This document shows, piece after piece, positions 42,571-53,439 of a DNA stretch of 64,000 nucleotides. The notes beneath the pieces are model-generated. The model was not told the DNA's origin. It searched no databases and worked only from the letters and a program-made list of their open reading frames with translations. Within the stretch, counting starts at the first letter, position 1. Each line of letters opens with the position of its first letter. The DNA comes from Cepaea nemoralis (lineage: Eukaryota; Mollusca; Gastropoda; Stylommatophora; Helicidae): assembly GCA_014155875.1 (NCBI GenBank), contig JACEFZ010028138.1:124001-188000 (forward strand), read 5' to 3'. Made by a program: the position numbers and the translations under genes.

Positions 42571-42963
42571 CCCGTTACATACCACCAAAAGAAAAGTATG
42601 ATCAAATCAGTCAGAAAGCCACAAAAACCTGCTCAAGATGACTACCACGTTATGGATAGACCAGAACAAGTCATTATTCTGCGCCTCAGAACAGGACACA
42701 ATAGATTACGCAACAACATGTATACAAAATTCAAGGTTGGTGAAACAGCCATGTGCACATGTGGATTGGCCTCGCAGACAGCAGAGCACATACTCCAAGA
42801 CTGCCCAAAATATAACATATCTAGGCAAACCTTCTGGCCTAGAGAGACGACAGTGGAAGATAAACTCTATGGACCACTGTGTGAACTGAAAAAGACAGTT
42901 AAATTCATACAAGAGACAACATTGCAGATATAGACATATTTCAAGCGAACGAAAGAAGAAGAA
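42571..42963 (+). mobile_element. RNase H LINE, 3' end after the insertion
   Basis: Continues the element of 29.5-33.3 kb in frame: HQKKSMIKSVRKP, then RLRTGHNRLRNNMYTKF and the Cys/His motif MCTCGLASQTAEHILQDCPKY typical of the C-terminus of this LINE type, then a stop at 42931. 3' end CGAACGAAAGAAGAAGAAG, a (GAA)n-type tail. Confidence 0.85.
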
Positions 42964-43024
42964 GGGATTAGGCTCAATAATTAGTAGAAATATAGAAAGA
43001 AAATTATCCTTCAGAATACTAAGG

Positions 43025-43765
43025 ATAATGAACGTATACTATACTATTAGCAACTAATGGGTACCGGAATGTACTAGCAACTAACTGGACACTAGAAAAT
43101 ACTAGCAACAAAATGGATACTGGGAAGTACTAGCAACTTAATGAGTACCGGAAAGTACTAGCAACTAAATGGGTACCGGAAAGGACTAACAACTAAATGG
43201 ATACTGGAAAGTTCTAGCAACTAAATGGGTTCTGGAAAGTACTTGCAACTAAATAGGTACCGAAAAGTACTAGCAACTAAATTGGTACAAGATAAATGGG
43301 TACCGGAAAGTATTATCCACTAAATGGATACTGGAAAGTACTAGCAACTAAATGGGTACCGGAAAGTACTAGCAACTAAATGGAATACTGGAAAGTACTA
43401 GCAACTAAATGGATATTAGACAGCATTAGCAATTAGCTGCCCGAGATTCGGCAGCGAATCGCTTTGCGCTGGTTTCTTACAGAGGTATGTGAGCCGGTCG
43501 TTCAGAAAGCAATGGCAAACTACTGAATGTAAAATGCTGGTATTAACTGCAATGTCCTGTAAAGGATATAGGAAGAAAAAAAAACTAGCTAAAATAGATA
43601 CGGGAAATTACTAGCAAGTAAATTGATACTGGAAAGTACTAGCAGCTAAATAGATATCGAAAAATACTAGCAACTAAATGCGTTCCGGAAAGTTATAGCA
43701 ACTAAATGGATACTGGAAAGTATTAGCAACTAAATGTTTACCGGAAAGTTCTTGGAATCTAATGA
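43025..43765. repeat. 28-bp minisatellite, interrupted by a SINE
   Basis: Unit close to AGTACTAGCAACTAAATGGGTACCGGAA in halves: AGTACTAGCAACTAAAT and GGGTACCGGAA. About 15 units from 43025 to 43435 and about six from 43590 to 43765, with many point changes (ACCGG or ACTGG). Confidence 0.9.
43436..43590 (+). mobile_element. SINE family A inside the minisatellite
   Basis: GTATGTGAGCCGGTCGTTCA, central word GCAATGGCAAACTACTGA, then AATGCTGGTATTAACTGCAA and GTCCTGTAAAGGATAT. The head is short. Target duplication cannot be separated from the repeat units. Confidence 0.75.
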
Positions 43766-43769
43766 GGCA

Positions 43770-44005
43770 GGCTTGAAGTTTACGGCATCACCAGTCCAGT
43801 GAAGTGTAGCCTAATATCATATATCTAATGTGCCTCATTTCTTGAAAAAGAAAAGTTTACTCTATCCTGTATACATTTTCAGAAAGGACCTATGGAGTCA
43901 AACCATGAATGCATCAAGTGTAAATGCCTGGGATTTGGAGTCATATCATGCATTCCTCTACCCTGTTTTTATGGTGTCTATGGGTTGTATTTTCTTTGAT
44001 GTATG
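43770..44005. other. Unassigned DNA
   Basis: No recognised feature. Confidence 0.5.
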
Positions 44006-44008
44006 CAT

Positions 44009-44012
<4 letters not shown>

Positions 44013-44067
<55 letters not shown>
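44013..44067. repeat. (GT)n microsatellite
   Basis: About 27 GT units. Confidence 0.98.
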
Positions 44068-44068
<1 letters not shown>

Positions 44069-44531
44069 TACGCGTGAGTAGTTATACAGGCATTATATCC
44101 ATATTATTTGAGAAGTCCTCCTCCGAGTATACTGTTATATAGGCCTATCGAGGTCAGAGCGTTTCTCGAGAAAACGGCTTCTACATGAAGACCTACAACA
44201 AATACTGAAAATTGTAAAATCACCAAAGGTCCTAATTGTCATGGGGGAATTCAACGCAAAGGTTGGAAAAACTAAATATAAGCGGATAGTAGGGCAACAT
44301 CGTATGGTCACCAGAAACGACAGAAGAGATCGTCTGTTTTGTGAAGAAAACAATCTTATTATTTGTAACACATTTTCCAACAAACCTTAGGAAACTGTAT
44401 ACGTGGAAAAGCCCGGGAGATAAATCGAGAAACCAAAATGACTACATTATGATTAAAAATAGATTTAAAAACAATGTTAATAATGCCAAAACATACCATG
44501 GTGCTGACATCAACTCTGACCACAATCCTGT

Positions 44532-44756
44532 TAAGTTAGTTGCATATCCTTTACATGACGTCGGAGTCAACCCCAGCAGTTTTTGCTCTTGGCAAATTTA
44601 CGTTCAGTAGTTTGCCATTGCTTTCTGAACGACCGGCACCCATACCATTTCGTAAAAAACCAACACAAGGTGATCTGCTGCCAAATCACCCATAGCTATT
44701 ACGAACGAAGTATGTTGGATTACGAACTGCGTCAGTAACACCTTGGCCACGGAGCC
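44532..44756 (-). mobile_element. tRNA-derived SINE (family A), complete
   Basis: Flanked by the perfect 14-bp duplication GACCACAATCCTGT (44518-44531, 44757-44770), which lies in the endonuclease codons of the old LINE. Minus strand: TGGCCAAGGTGTTACTGACG (A box), GCAGTTCGTAATCCAAC (B box), ATGGTATGGGTGCCGGTCG, central word, TTTGCCAAGAG, and GTCATGTAAAGGATATGCAA. Length 225 bp. Confidence 0.9.
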
Positions 44757-44964
44757 GACCACAATCCTGTAGTTGTAACATTACAAATATAACTGTAAAA
44801 TACAGGAATAAGGACATCGAGGACGTATCAAACAGATATACCTGCATTGAAACAACCAGACATAAGTTAGCTATACCTGGTTGAAGTAAAAAATAAATAT
44901 GATTGGCTAATTGTTGAAAGCATGGAACAATATCGACATGACAATCCTGAGGAGAAAATACAAA

Positions 44965-45092
44965 ATGTTAAAAGTTAGTTGAATATCCTTTACATGACGT
45001 CGCTGTCAACCCCGACATTTCTTGGCTGTTCGTGATTTCTTGGCTGTTCGTGATTTCTTGGCAAGTTTACGTTCAGTAGACTACAAAATGGC
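44965..45092 (-). mobile_element. SINE family A, 3' part with internal duplication
   Basis: Plus-strand TGAATATCCTTTACATGACG, then TTCTTGGCTGTTCGTGA twice in tandem, then TTCTTGGCAAGTTTACGTTC. The head and most of the central word are missing. Confidence 0.7.
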
Positions 45093-46604
45093 AATCTGTA
45101 ATAACTAGCATATAGATTGCAAATACCAACTTACCAGTGAAAGAAAATAAGAAACAGCAATTGTGGATAACCGATGAAATCTGGAGCATAATGATTCAAA
45201 GAAAGAAAGCAAAGAACACTCCAGAATATACATTAATAGACAGAGAAATACGTCATATGCGCAGAGTTGCCAAAGAAGAGTGGTTGCAGAAAAAAATACA
45301 ATGAAATAGAGCATGTAGAAATAAAACACAACTTTAAAGAACTGTATGAAAATATAAAAAATATTTACAAAGAAGAAGAATAATATAACAGGAAATGGTT
45401 ATATTTGTATCAGAGGAAAAAATTGAGAAATTATAGTTGATAATACCGATATAATAAAAAGATGGACACAGACGATTTATTCTGGGACAGCAAGGTCAAT
45501 AAACTAACATTTTATAATGCTCAAGATGAACCACACATATTAAAGGCTGAAGTAGAGAAGGCTAATAAAAAGATGAAAGAAGGAAAGGCTGCAGGTCCTG
45601 ACAAGATAACAACAGAGATGAGACAATCCTCATCCAGCATTGGCATTGATACTATCACATAATTTATACTGGTTTAGGCGCTCATGTCAACAGATCACAG
45701 TCTTTTGTGCTCTGGAACAATGTTGCTGAATCTATTCATCCTTGCCACCGTCTTATGTGCAACTTATACACAGAAAGAATTTTTAAACAAGTCGAACTGC
45801 CTGGACTTAACATCAATGGAAGAATCATAAGAAATCTTACGATACCGTGTTACTAGCAGAAAGTGAGCAAGAGTTACAAGACCTAGTGGAACAAGTAATC
45901 ATGCATAGTGCAGAATGTGGCTTTGATATTAACATTTAAAAAACCGAAAACAATGATAATTAGCAGTGGAAGGAGAAAACATCAATGAATGTCACAGTAA
46001 ATGGGGAATACTAGAACAAGTAACAAGCTTCTCCTGTCTCGGACATGTAATAACAGATGATGCCTGAAGTGAAACAGAAATCAAAAACAGAATAGGAATG
46101 GCCAAAGTGCTTTCAACGGTATGAAATCAGTATTAACATCTAGGGATATTAACAACGCATTAATAATGGGAATTGTCAAATATTATGTGTTTTAAACACT
46201 ATTCGTCCGGACATCGAACAAGCAATTAGAAAGTCGAATAGAGGTCCTGGAGATGTGGATATACAGAAGAATATGTCCTATTTCATGGAAATAAAAACAA
46301 TCAAATAGAGAGGTTCTAGAAAAATTGAGAATGACAAGAGATTTGATGAAAGAAATAAAAAAGAGGCAAGTGACATATTTCAGCCACGTCAAAAGACAGA
46401 ACACTGTTAACCACACCACACTGGATGGTAAGGTTGAAGGCAAGCGGACAAGAGGTAAGCGACGATACAAGTGGGAAGATAACATCAAGAGATGGATCAA
46501 TAGCAATATGACAGAATGTACAATCAAGGCGAGAAAAAGACAGTGTTGGAGATGCATTGCAGCTAACATTCATTGTGGAGACGACACCTGATTGATTTAT
46601 ATAT

Positions 46605-46950
46605 ATGTATTATGAACATAATCATTTGCAAAATTATATATATATATATATATGAACACAGGTAAATGAATTCCAGCAGGAAGCAATAGAATGATGAAGT
46701 GTTCTAGCAACAACAGCACGAAGAACTCACAGAAGACTCGAGGACTACAGTTTATATCCCAAGAATGAAAAGAGAATGCTTACGAAGAGCATACTGAATG
46801 GAAATGAAACGCGAGAATAAAATACAACTCTTCGAAATCAATTTCGTGATCTGGTTCTTCAATTTGAAGCATGTATAATCATGTGTGTCCTCATTAGAAT
46901 CCTAACTTTGTTTTTTCTTCTTCTGAAATCTTTTTTGTTGTTCGATTTCT
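46605..46950. other. Unassigned DNA
   Basis: Short (AT)n at 46636-46654, otherwise nothing recognised. Confidence 0.5.
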
Positions 46951-46953
46951 TCA

Positions 46954-47039
<86 letters not shown>

Positions 47040-47877
47040 GCACACACCCAGTTGGCAAGGTACACGATGATGCTATGTATGTATGTATGTATGTATGTAT
47101 GTATGTATGTATGTATGTATGTATGTATGTATGTATGTATGTATGTATATGCATGTATGTATGTATGTATGCATGTATGTATGTATGTATGTATGTATGT
47201 ATGTATGTATGTATGTATGTATGCATGTATGTATGTATGTATGCATGCATGTATGTATGTATGTATGTATGTATGTATGTATGTATGTATGTATGTATGT
47301 ATGTATGTATGTATGTATGTATGTATGTATGTATGTATGTATGTATGTATGTATGTATGCATGCATGCATGCATGCATGTATGTATGTATGTATGTATGT
47401 ATGTATGTATGTATGTATGTATGTATGTATGTATGTATGTATGTATGTATGTATGTATGTATGTATGTATGTATGCATGTATGTATGTATGTATGTATGT
47501 ATGTATGTATGTACGTACGTACGTACGTATGTATGTATGCATGTATGTATGTATGTATGTATGTATGTATGTATGTATGTATGTATGTATGTATGTATGT
47601 ATGTATGTATGTATGTATTTATGTATGTATTTATGTATGTATGTATGTATGTATGTATGTATGTATGTATGTATGTATGTATGTATGTATGTATGTATGT
47701 ATGTATGTGTGTATGTATGTATGTATGTATGTATGTATGTATGTATGTATGTATGTATGCATGCATGCATGCATGCATGTATGTATGTATGTATGTATGT
47801 ATGTATGTATGTATGTATGTATGTATGTATGTATGTATGTATGTATGTATGTATGTATGTATGTATGTATGTATGTA

Positions 47878-47924
<47 letters not shown>

Positions 47925-48012
47925 GTGCGCGTGCGTGCGTGGGTGCGTGCGTGCGTAGGTAGGTAGGTAGGTGTGTGTGTATGTATGTATGCATGTATGC
48001 ATGTATGCATGT
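46954..48012. repeat. 1.06-kb compound microsatellite, mainly (ATGT)n
   Basis: (CA)n 46954-47048; (ATGT)n 47075-47882 with ATGC, ACGT and ATTT variants in clusters; (GT)n 47883-47922; GTGC and TAGG units 47923-47970; (ATGT)n with ATGC to 48012. Cys-Met-Tyr-Val and His-Thr-Tyr-Ile frames of up to 383 codons are products of the repeat. Confidence 0.98.
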
Positions 48013-48758
48013 GTCTGCAACATTTAGTAGATGCGGTTGTTACACACAGTGAACAACTCCTAGGGTTATAATTAAATTGTAAAAAGACAGATTATGGTCG
48101 TCACTAGGAAGAACGAAATACCACAATGTAATATACAAGTAAATGAGAATATTCTTCAACAATTGAATAGATACAATTATCTCGGAACAGTAATAACATC
48201 TGATGGGAGATGCCTTGAAGAGATTAGATCAATCATCGCCATGGCAAAAGTAGCTTTTAGCAAGATGAAAAACATACTGACCAATAAAAAGAAGTCAAAT
48301 GAAACGAGAAAAAGAGTGTTTAGGTGTTACATAGAACCTGCACTTTAATATGGATGTGAAGCTTGGACAATGAGCAGTCAAGCTGAAAAATATCTGATGG
48401 CTGCAGAAATGTGGTTTCTGAGGAAAATGCAAAGAATACCATGGACAGCCAGAAAGACCAATGAACGAGTCCTTCAAGAAACAAATGAAGATCGTAAACT
48501 GATTAGAGACATTAGACGTAGACAGTCACAATATTGTGGGCATGTTATGAGAAGAAATGATTTGGAGAACTTGGTGACAACTGGTAAGATCGAAGGGAAC
48601 AGACCAAGGGGAAGACATAGAAGCAAATACCTGGATGGCTTGGCCTCGTGGCATGGTCGAGACAGAAACACTGAGCTGATCCACGACTCTGGTGATCGAG
48701 TGAGATGGCAGAACGTGACCGCCCACGCTTACCGGCATGGCACATGATGGATGGATGG
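48013..48758 (+). mobile_element. RTE-like LINE 3' end in the microsatellite
   Basis: Starts at CTGCAACATTTAGTAGATGC (LQHLVDAVV) and runs to GGCATGGCACATGATGGATGGATGG. ATGTGTCTG at 48009 and again at 48773, with similar ATGT-type flanks, suggests an insertion into the repeat. Same (TGGA)n subfamily as the LINE at 7.3-9.5 kb. Frames 48094-48348 and 48370-48747 are split by a TAA at 48346-48348. Confidence 0.85.
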
Positions 48759-48759
48759 T

Positions 48760-48912
48760 ATGTATGCGTGTGTATGTGTCTGTGTGTGTATATTTGTATA
48801 TATTCTGTAAGTTATTATTATGTTTGTCCTTTATCCTTATTTTACGAACACATGCAATGTAGAGAAACTTGTTTTTAATAGTTATCCGTACTTATGAAGT
48901 TTTTATATTTTA
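48760..48912. other. AT-rich spacer
   Basis: Residual TG-rich repeat then AT-rich DNA before the mariner terminus. Confidence 0.5.
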
Positions 48913-49073
48913 TAAGGGGCGTTCATTTGAAATCTGTTCGTGCCGTACCGCGCGTAATTGCGTACGTTGAACATGATCATGTCATAGTCATGTGATAACT
49001 ACTGACCAATGAATAAAATAGCACGTGCTTATCTTCCCATGATGCATAGGTTCTGTTTCTGACCGTTGAGAAA

Positions 49074-49162
49074 ATGGCCTGGTTGATCCAAAATCCGTCC
49101 AAAGAATCTCAAAGAGCGGCGATTCAGTTTCTTTCATTTTAAGGATGTCGACCAGTGGACAT
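49074..49162 (+). pseudogene. mariner transposase N-terminus
   Basis: MAWLIQNPSKESQRAAIQFLSF, a stop codon, then GCRPVDI: the start of the helix-turn-helix DNA-binding part. It resumes after the insertion at 50871 with (I)DSRMQAAYGNKCVSKTTV, in frame. Confidence 0.75.
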
Positions 49163-49462
49163 TGTCGTGTGTGTAAAGAATGAATGTCGTAGTAGTTATT
49201 TGTTCTTCTTTACCACTTTAGTGTCGTCCCTGGAGTGAGGGGAATCAACACCCACATTTGTTTTAATTCAATATCTCTATCCTGGAGATATCCAGCAGAC
49301 TCCGTCCACAACACTCCCTCAATCTGAAGACACCTTCTTCTCACTCTTGCTCACTCCTGGATCATGCCCCCTCTCATTCTTCCCCAACATAACATACGTG
49401 ACAACTCTAGCTTCAACAAATAAAAACAAGAAATTTATTAAAGCAAAGAGTATATGTAGGAG

Positions 49463-49531
<69 letters not shown>

Positions 49532-50870
49532 AGGTGTAGAATGTGTGACGTGTACTCTAAAGTGTCTATAGACTCAGATCAGTGTTCAGGAGTATAGTCA
49601 TTCTCATCACTGTGCTGAGAACACACTAGCACCATGTATTCCAGACAAGCAACCTCACCAAGGTGATGCTCCTCCGGTCACGTGAAGACTTCCTCCGTTG
49701 TCTCTTGAACCACTAGGATGCTTGGACACCCATGACAAACACTGTCTAATGAGAGTCTTCAATCTGATTCCCACTATGAATTTCCTCTGTTACTTAACTG
49801 ATTGTTAATCAGAAAAATTCTAACCCTATTGTCACTGTTACTGGGGAAATCTTAATGGATCTAGTGTCACTGGTTTTAAAGATTCCCCATATTAACACCA
49901 CACTCTGAATGTTCTAGGTATCAGTATAAATTTTGTATGAATGTTCCTGGTATCAGTAGTGTATATCTACAATGTTCTGACTGTTCAGTGATACAACTAT
50001 CACTTGCTAAACATAAATCTCATCAGCATGTCCTGCTCAGCAGAAGCCAGGTTCCCGCAAACCAACTTGGGTATAAGCCCAATGTAGCGGCCTCTCAGCA
50101 ACTTCTGTCTTCAAATTCTGAGCCATCATCTTCTAAAATGTGTTAGCTTCACTGTTGAAAATCATAGCACACATACGTGGACCTGTAAATGGAACCATAT
50201 GCCTATTCCGGTTGCTAATCGAAACTAGGCAATCACAGACTGGATCTATGTCCGCCGATAAATATCAACAATTTGACACCCTAGTTTCTTTCATTGAACA
50301 CAACTCGGAAAACTGCACCGATCTTTCCCACTTCAGAAATCTTGATCGACTAACTCCACTTGTTTACCGCAACGCTTTTTATATTGGGCTGGAGTGACGT
50401 CACCAAAAAGTCTAGACGCTGATCCGTCCAGAATCTGGTTTCCTCCTCCTGTTCTAGACTAACTGGAGTCAATCCGCCGTCAAATTTGCTTTCATTTGGG
50501 GAAATTCTTTGTCCCGTACATCAATAGTTCAGTCTGTCTGTGAACCACAGAATTCCCCACATCACAGAATCCATCCCGCGTCTGTCCAGACTTTCCGTCT
50601 AGCACTTCAAAGGCTACTACCGCCTTGGCAGACGTTTGGCGTTGTTATTCGTTTCTCGAACAACCCACATCATAAAGATTCGCCGACCAGGGGTAGACAT
50701 TTTGACGCGACGTATCTTGTTTCTCAGTTAGAAATGCCGATCGTGTGTAGACAGTTTTAAAGACGTATTTTTCTCAGTCTGTACAACATCAAAGGGTCGG
50801 TTGTTTTTGCAGACTAATGTCGGGTCTTGTTTGTCATCGATCGCAACTAACAAGTTTATTTTCCGTGACA
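49163..50870 (+). mobile_element. LTR-type insertion 2 (solo-LTR-like, 1708 bp)
   Basis: Starts TGTCGTGTGTGTAAAG and ends TTTTCCGTGACA (TG...CA) with the 5-bp duplication GACAT (49158-49162, 50871-50875). Removing it restores the mariner frame. It contains a (GT)n tract and no coding motif; no internal second terminal repeat seen. Strand is arbitrary. Confidence 0.75.
49466..49528. repeat. (GT)n microsatellite
   Basis: About 31 GT units inside the LTR-type insertion. Confidence 0.98.
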
Positions 50871-51771
50871 GACATAGATAGTAGAATGCAGGCAGCGTAC
50901 GGTAACAAATGTGTGTCGAAGACAACAGTGACAGACTGGGCACGAATGTTTCGGAAAGGACGTCAGTTCACGTTAGATATTCGACGGCCAGGTCAAGCGC
51001 ATTTTGATTTTGATGTGTCAATTGGGACAATTGAAAAGGTCTCCCGTAAGAAACTGCAATATCGGAAAGTGTGTTCACAGTGGGTACCACGGTTGTTGAC
51101 CGACCACCAAAAAGAGGAACGCACGGGATGGTGTTTGAACCATTTGCTGCTTTACAGATTGGAGGGTGATGCATTTCTCTTCCGCATAGTAGCAGGCGAT
51201 GAATCATGGTGTCACCACTTTGAGCCGAGCTGCAAAAGAGAGAGCATGCAATAAAAGCATGCTGGATCACCAAAAGCCGAAAAATTCAAGTTACAGGTTT
51301 CCGCTGGTAAGGTTATGCTGAGCGCATTTTTTGACCATGAAGGGCTATTGTTGGCCGACTTTAAAGAACCTGGTGTCAACATCAACTCTACCCACTACTT
51401 GCAAACACTATACAAGCTGGAAAAAGCCATCAAGAATAAACGACCCGGCATGCTTTCTCGCGGTGTGATTTTGTTGCACGACAATGCTTGTCCGCATGTC
51501 GCAAAAATTATGCAGGAAGCATTAGCAAGGAAGAAGTGGGAAATTCTGCAACATCCAGCCTATAGTTTTGATTTGTCACCATGTGATTTTCATTTGTTCG
51601 GACCTCTAAAATAAAGCTCTTAAGGGGCAACGATTTCACACAGATGCAGACGTAATGGACGCGGTAAACATTTGGTTCAGTGAGCAACCACAATCCTTTT
51701 TTGCAGATGGCATTCGTCGCCTACCTAAGCAATGGGATGCTTGCTTGAATGCCTACGGCGACTTCTTCTGA
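50871..51771 (+). pseudogene. mariner transposase, main part, broken
   Basis: Second helix-turn-helix (KTTVTDWARMFRKGR) and the catalytic domain with all three aspartates visible: VAGDESWCHHF (Asp codon 51198), LLHDNACPHVA (Asp codon 51480) and LSPCDFHLFGPL (Asp codon 51585). The last two are 34 residues apart, as in mariner. The frame is interrupted at 51252 (TAA), at 51612 (TAA) and by indels. The C-terminus QWDACLNAYGDFF is recognisable. Related to the transposase domain of SETMAR-type proteins, but with no SET domain here. Confidence 0.85.
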
Positions 51772-51893
51772 CCAACCCATGGTGCATAATTCATTCAAAA
51801 TGAATGCTTTGTTTAATTCTACCACACCTATTAATGTTTGTTTCATGCTTTTGTAATAAAGACACTGGAACGGGTTTCAAATGAAAGTCCCTA

Positions 51894-52024
51894 ATATGTG
51901 TGCACGTGTGTGTCTGAATGTTATTCCAAGGTTCAGTAGTAGCTTCTTTTTTTTTGACAATCGATTGTCAACGTGCGGTCGACATTCCATGTACAACAAA
52001 CATGTGAAAATGTAATGCCGATTG
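51894..52024. other. Unassigned DNA
   Basis: Flank of the mariner, nothing recognised. Confidence 0.5.
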
Positions 52025-52325
52025 CCGATATTTAAACATAACGGTCGCAGTAAAGATTCAGCGGAGACTGCTGGTCATGTTTTCCAACAATTAGCCCGGT
52101 CTGTAACCATTCATAAACATAGAAAAATAACACTAGGCTTAATGTGAACGACTGAGTGGAGACTGTTGGTCACGTTCTTCAATCACTTAGTCAGGTCTGT
52201 AATCGACCATGAGCTCGGAAAACGAACACTTAGTCCTCTTGAAAACGACTGGAGTGGGGATTATTGCTCGTTTTATACTGTCACTTGGTCTTGTCTGTAA
52301 TCGCCCACGAGCTCGGAAAACTGTG
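52025..52325. repeat. ~97-bp tandem repeat, three degenerate units
   Basis: CTGTAA(C/T) falls at 52101, 52197 and 52295. Other shared words are GACTGCTGGTCATGTTTT / GACTGTTGGTCACGTTCT and GAGCTCGGAAAAC (52208, 52311). Confidence 0.75.
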
Positions 52326-52526
52326 GTCATTGTGTAGCCAAAAATAACTTTCATGGTCTCATTTTACTTGCGGTTCAGCTCCTCAGCTGCCCGTGAGATC
52401 TTGTGAGCAACCTCAGACCATACTCAATCACCGAAATAATTAATTCCACATTGGCCACTGCCATAACCTTTGGTGCACTGAGTCCCCTGCTTGATCTTCA
52501 ACTTCACCCCTTCCAGGTGGTCCCTG

Positions 52527-53435
52527 GAAGACAACCTTCTCATCTCATCTCATCATATCTCATCATGTTCCTTTTGTACCTTGTGGTGTCGAGGTGAAGT
52601 ATAAACTTCGTGAGAGTGCCCGATTATGGGCTTCATATATCGATATTCCCATGGACTCTGCTATTCCCTCCGTCCAACGTTTACGTGGTCGGCCTCTTCC
52701 TCTGTTTCCATCTGGTCTGTACATCATTGATTGTTGTGGTATGCTGTTGACTGGTAACCTACTTGCATGGCCAAACCATTTCACCTGCTGCTTTCTGATA
52801 AAATCTAGTGTTGCTTTAGTCCTGATTTCTTCATTTCTGATCTTATCTCTTCTTGATACGTTGAGTATTCTTCTCAGGAACCTCATTTCTGTTGTTGTGA
52901 TTTTTCTTTTCTTTTTTTCTGTCATTGTCCAGGTTTGGCATTGGTAGCATAGAGTTGGCAGGAAGATTGTGTTGTAAAGTGTTTTCTTAGTAGTTATTGA
53001 TACATGTTTGTTCTTTAGTATTGGTGCCATTTGTCCAATGAGTTGATTTGCCTTATTGCACCTATTTTCGATCTCGTCTTCTGATCTGCCATTTGATGAT
53101 ATTATACTTCCTAGGTACTTGAAACTCTTTACTTGTTTCAATGGATGTTCGTTTAGGTGAATTGTTGTTGTTTGTTCTTCTTTAGTTATAGTAATTACCT
53201 CTGTTTTGCTTGTGCTAATTTTCATGTTATGTTCCCTACACATTTCGTTTAGACTATTCATGTGGTCTTGTTCAGCTTCTGATTTTGCTATTAGTGCTTG
53301 GTCATCCGCAAACAGGAGTTCTCTAATGGTTAGATTTGCAGATGGTTCTTCTTCTGTGTTCTCGTCATGCGGTATTCTTGCTGTCTCTGCTTGGCTGGTT
53401 TCTTTACATATGTTGTATATATAACCTTCTGTCAA
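52527..53435 (-). mobile_element. LINE 3' half with (ATGAG)n tail
   Basis: Tail CTCATCTCATCATATCTCAT on the plus strand. Minus strand carries one long frame with RT and C-terminal region; the 5' side is truncated at about 53435. A 100-bp copy of the same 3' end lies at 3648-3745. Confidence 0.85.
52563..53435 (-). CDS. LINE reverse transcriptase C-terminal part, 290 codons
   Basis: Catalytic IRELLFADDQALIAKSEAE, then MKISTSKTEVITITKEE, KQVKSFKYLGSIISSNGRSEDEI, LPTLCYQCQTWTMTEKKKRK, EMRFLRRILNVSRRDKIRNEEI, VKWFGHASRLPVNSIP, RPDGNRGRGRPRKRWTEGI and a stop. Open over 290 codons, with the RT finger and palm motifs upstream of FADD missing because of truncation. The family differs from the 23/37-kb LINEs in sequence and tail. 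Confidence 0.8.
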   Translation of the reverse strand: MTEGYIYNICKETSQAETARIPHDENTEEEPSANLTIRELLFADDQALIAKSEAEQDHMNSLNEMCREHNMKISTSKTEVITITKEEQTTTIHLNEHPLKQVKSFKYLGSIISSNGRSEDEIENRCNKANQLIGQMAPILKNKHVSITTKKTLYNTIFLPTLCYQCQTWTMTEKKKRKITTTEMRFLRRILNVSRRDKIRNEEIRTKATLDFIRKQQVKWFGHASRLPVNSIPQQSMMYRPDGNRGRGRPRKRWTEGIAESMGISIYEAHNRALSRSLYFTSTPQGTKGT

Positions 53436-53439
53436 ATGT

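Larger units (their letters stand above)
44140..46600 (+). mobile_element. Old RTE-like LINE, degenerate, with SINEs inside
   Basis: Fragments in all frames keep the order of the protein: endonuclease (KVLIVMGEFNAKVGKTKY, RKLYTWKSPGDKSRNQNDYIMI, GADINSDHNPV) at 44220-44540, linker and RT start at 45130-45650 (EGKAAGPDKITTEM), TVLLAESEQELQDLVEQV at 45845, and C-terminus at 46325-46591 (KKRQVTYFSHVKRQNTV, GKVEGKRTRGKRRYKWEDNI, CWRCIAANIHCGDDT). Many stops; the YADD core and part of RT are missing. The 11.6-kb fragment belongs to the same family. Confidence 0.75.
48915..51891 (+). mobile_element. mariner (Tc1/mariner, DD34D) split by an LTR-type insertion
   Basis: Left end AGGGGCGTTCATTTGAAATC and right end reverse complement GGGACTTTCATTTGAAACCC are about 28-bp imperfect terminal inverted repeats beside TA (48913-48914, 51892-51893). 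Without the insertion at 49163-50870 and one copy of its 5-bp duplication, the element is about 1.26 kb, the usual mariner size. Transposase frames are broken, so it is inactive. Confidence 0.88.

Noticed and set aside
29508..42970. GGGATTA as certain target duplication of the RNase H LINE
   Set aside because: Only 7 bp, and the 5' end of the element is not otherwise defined, so I keep it as a possibility only.
46859..48023. Open frames of 290-383 codons on both strands
   Set aside because: They are translations of (ATGT)n, (CA)n and (GT)n tracts, open in every frame because the repeat lacks stops.
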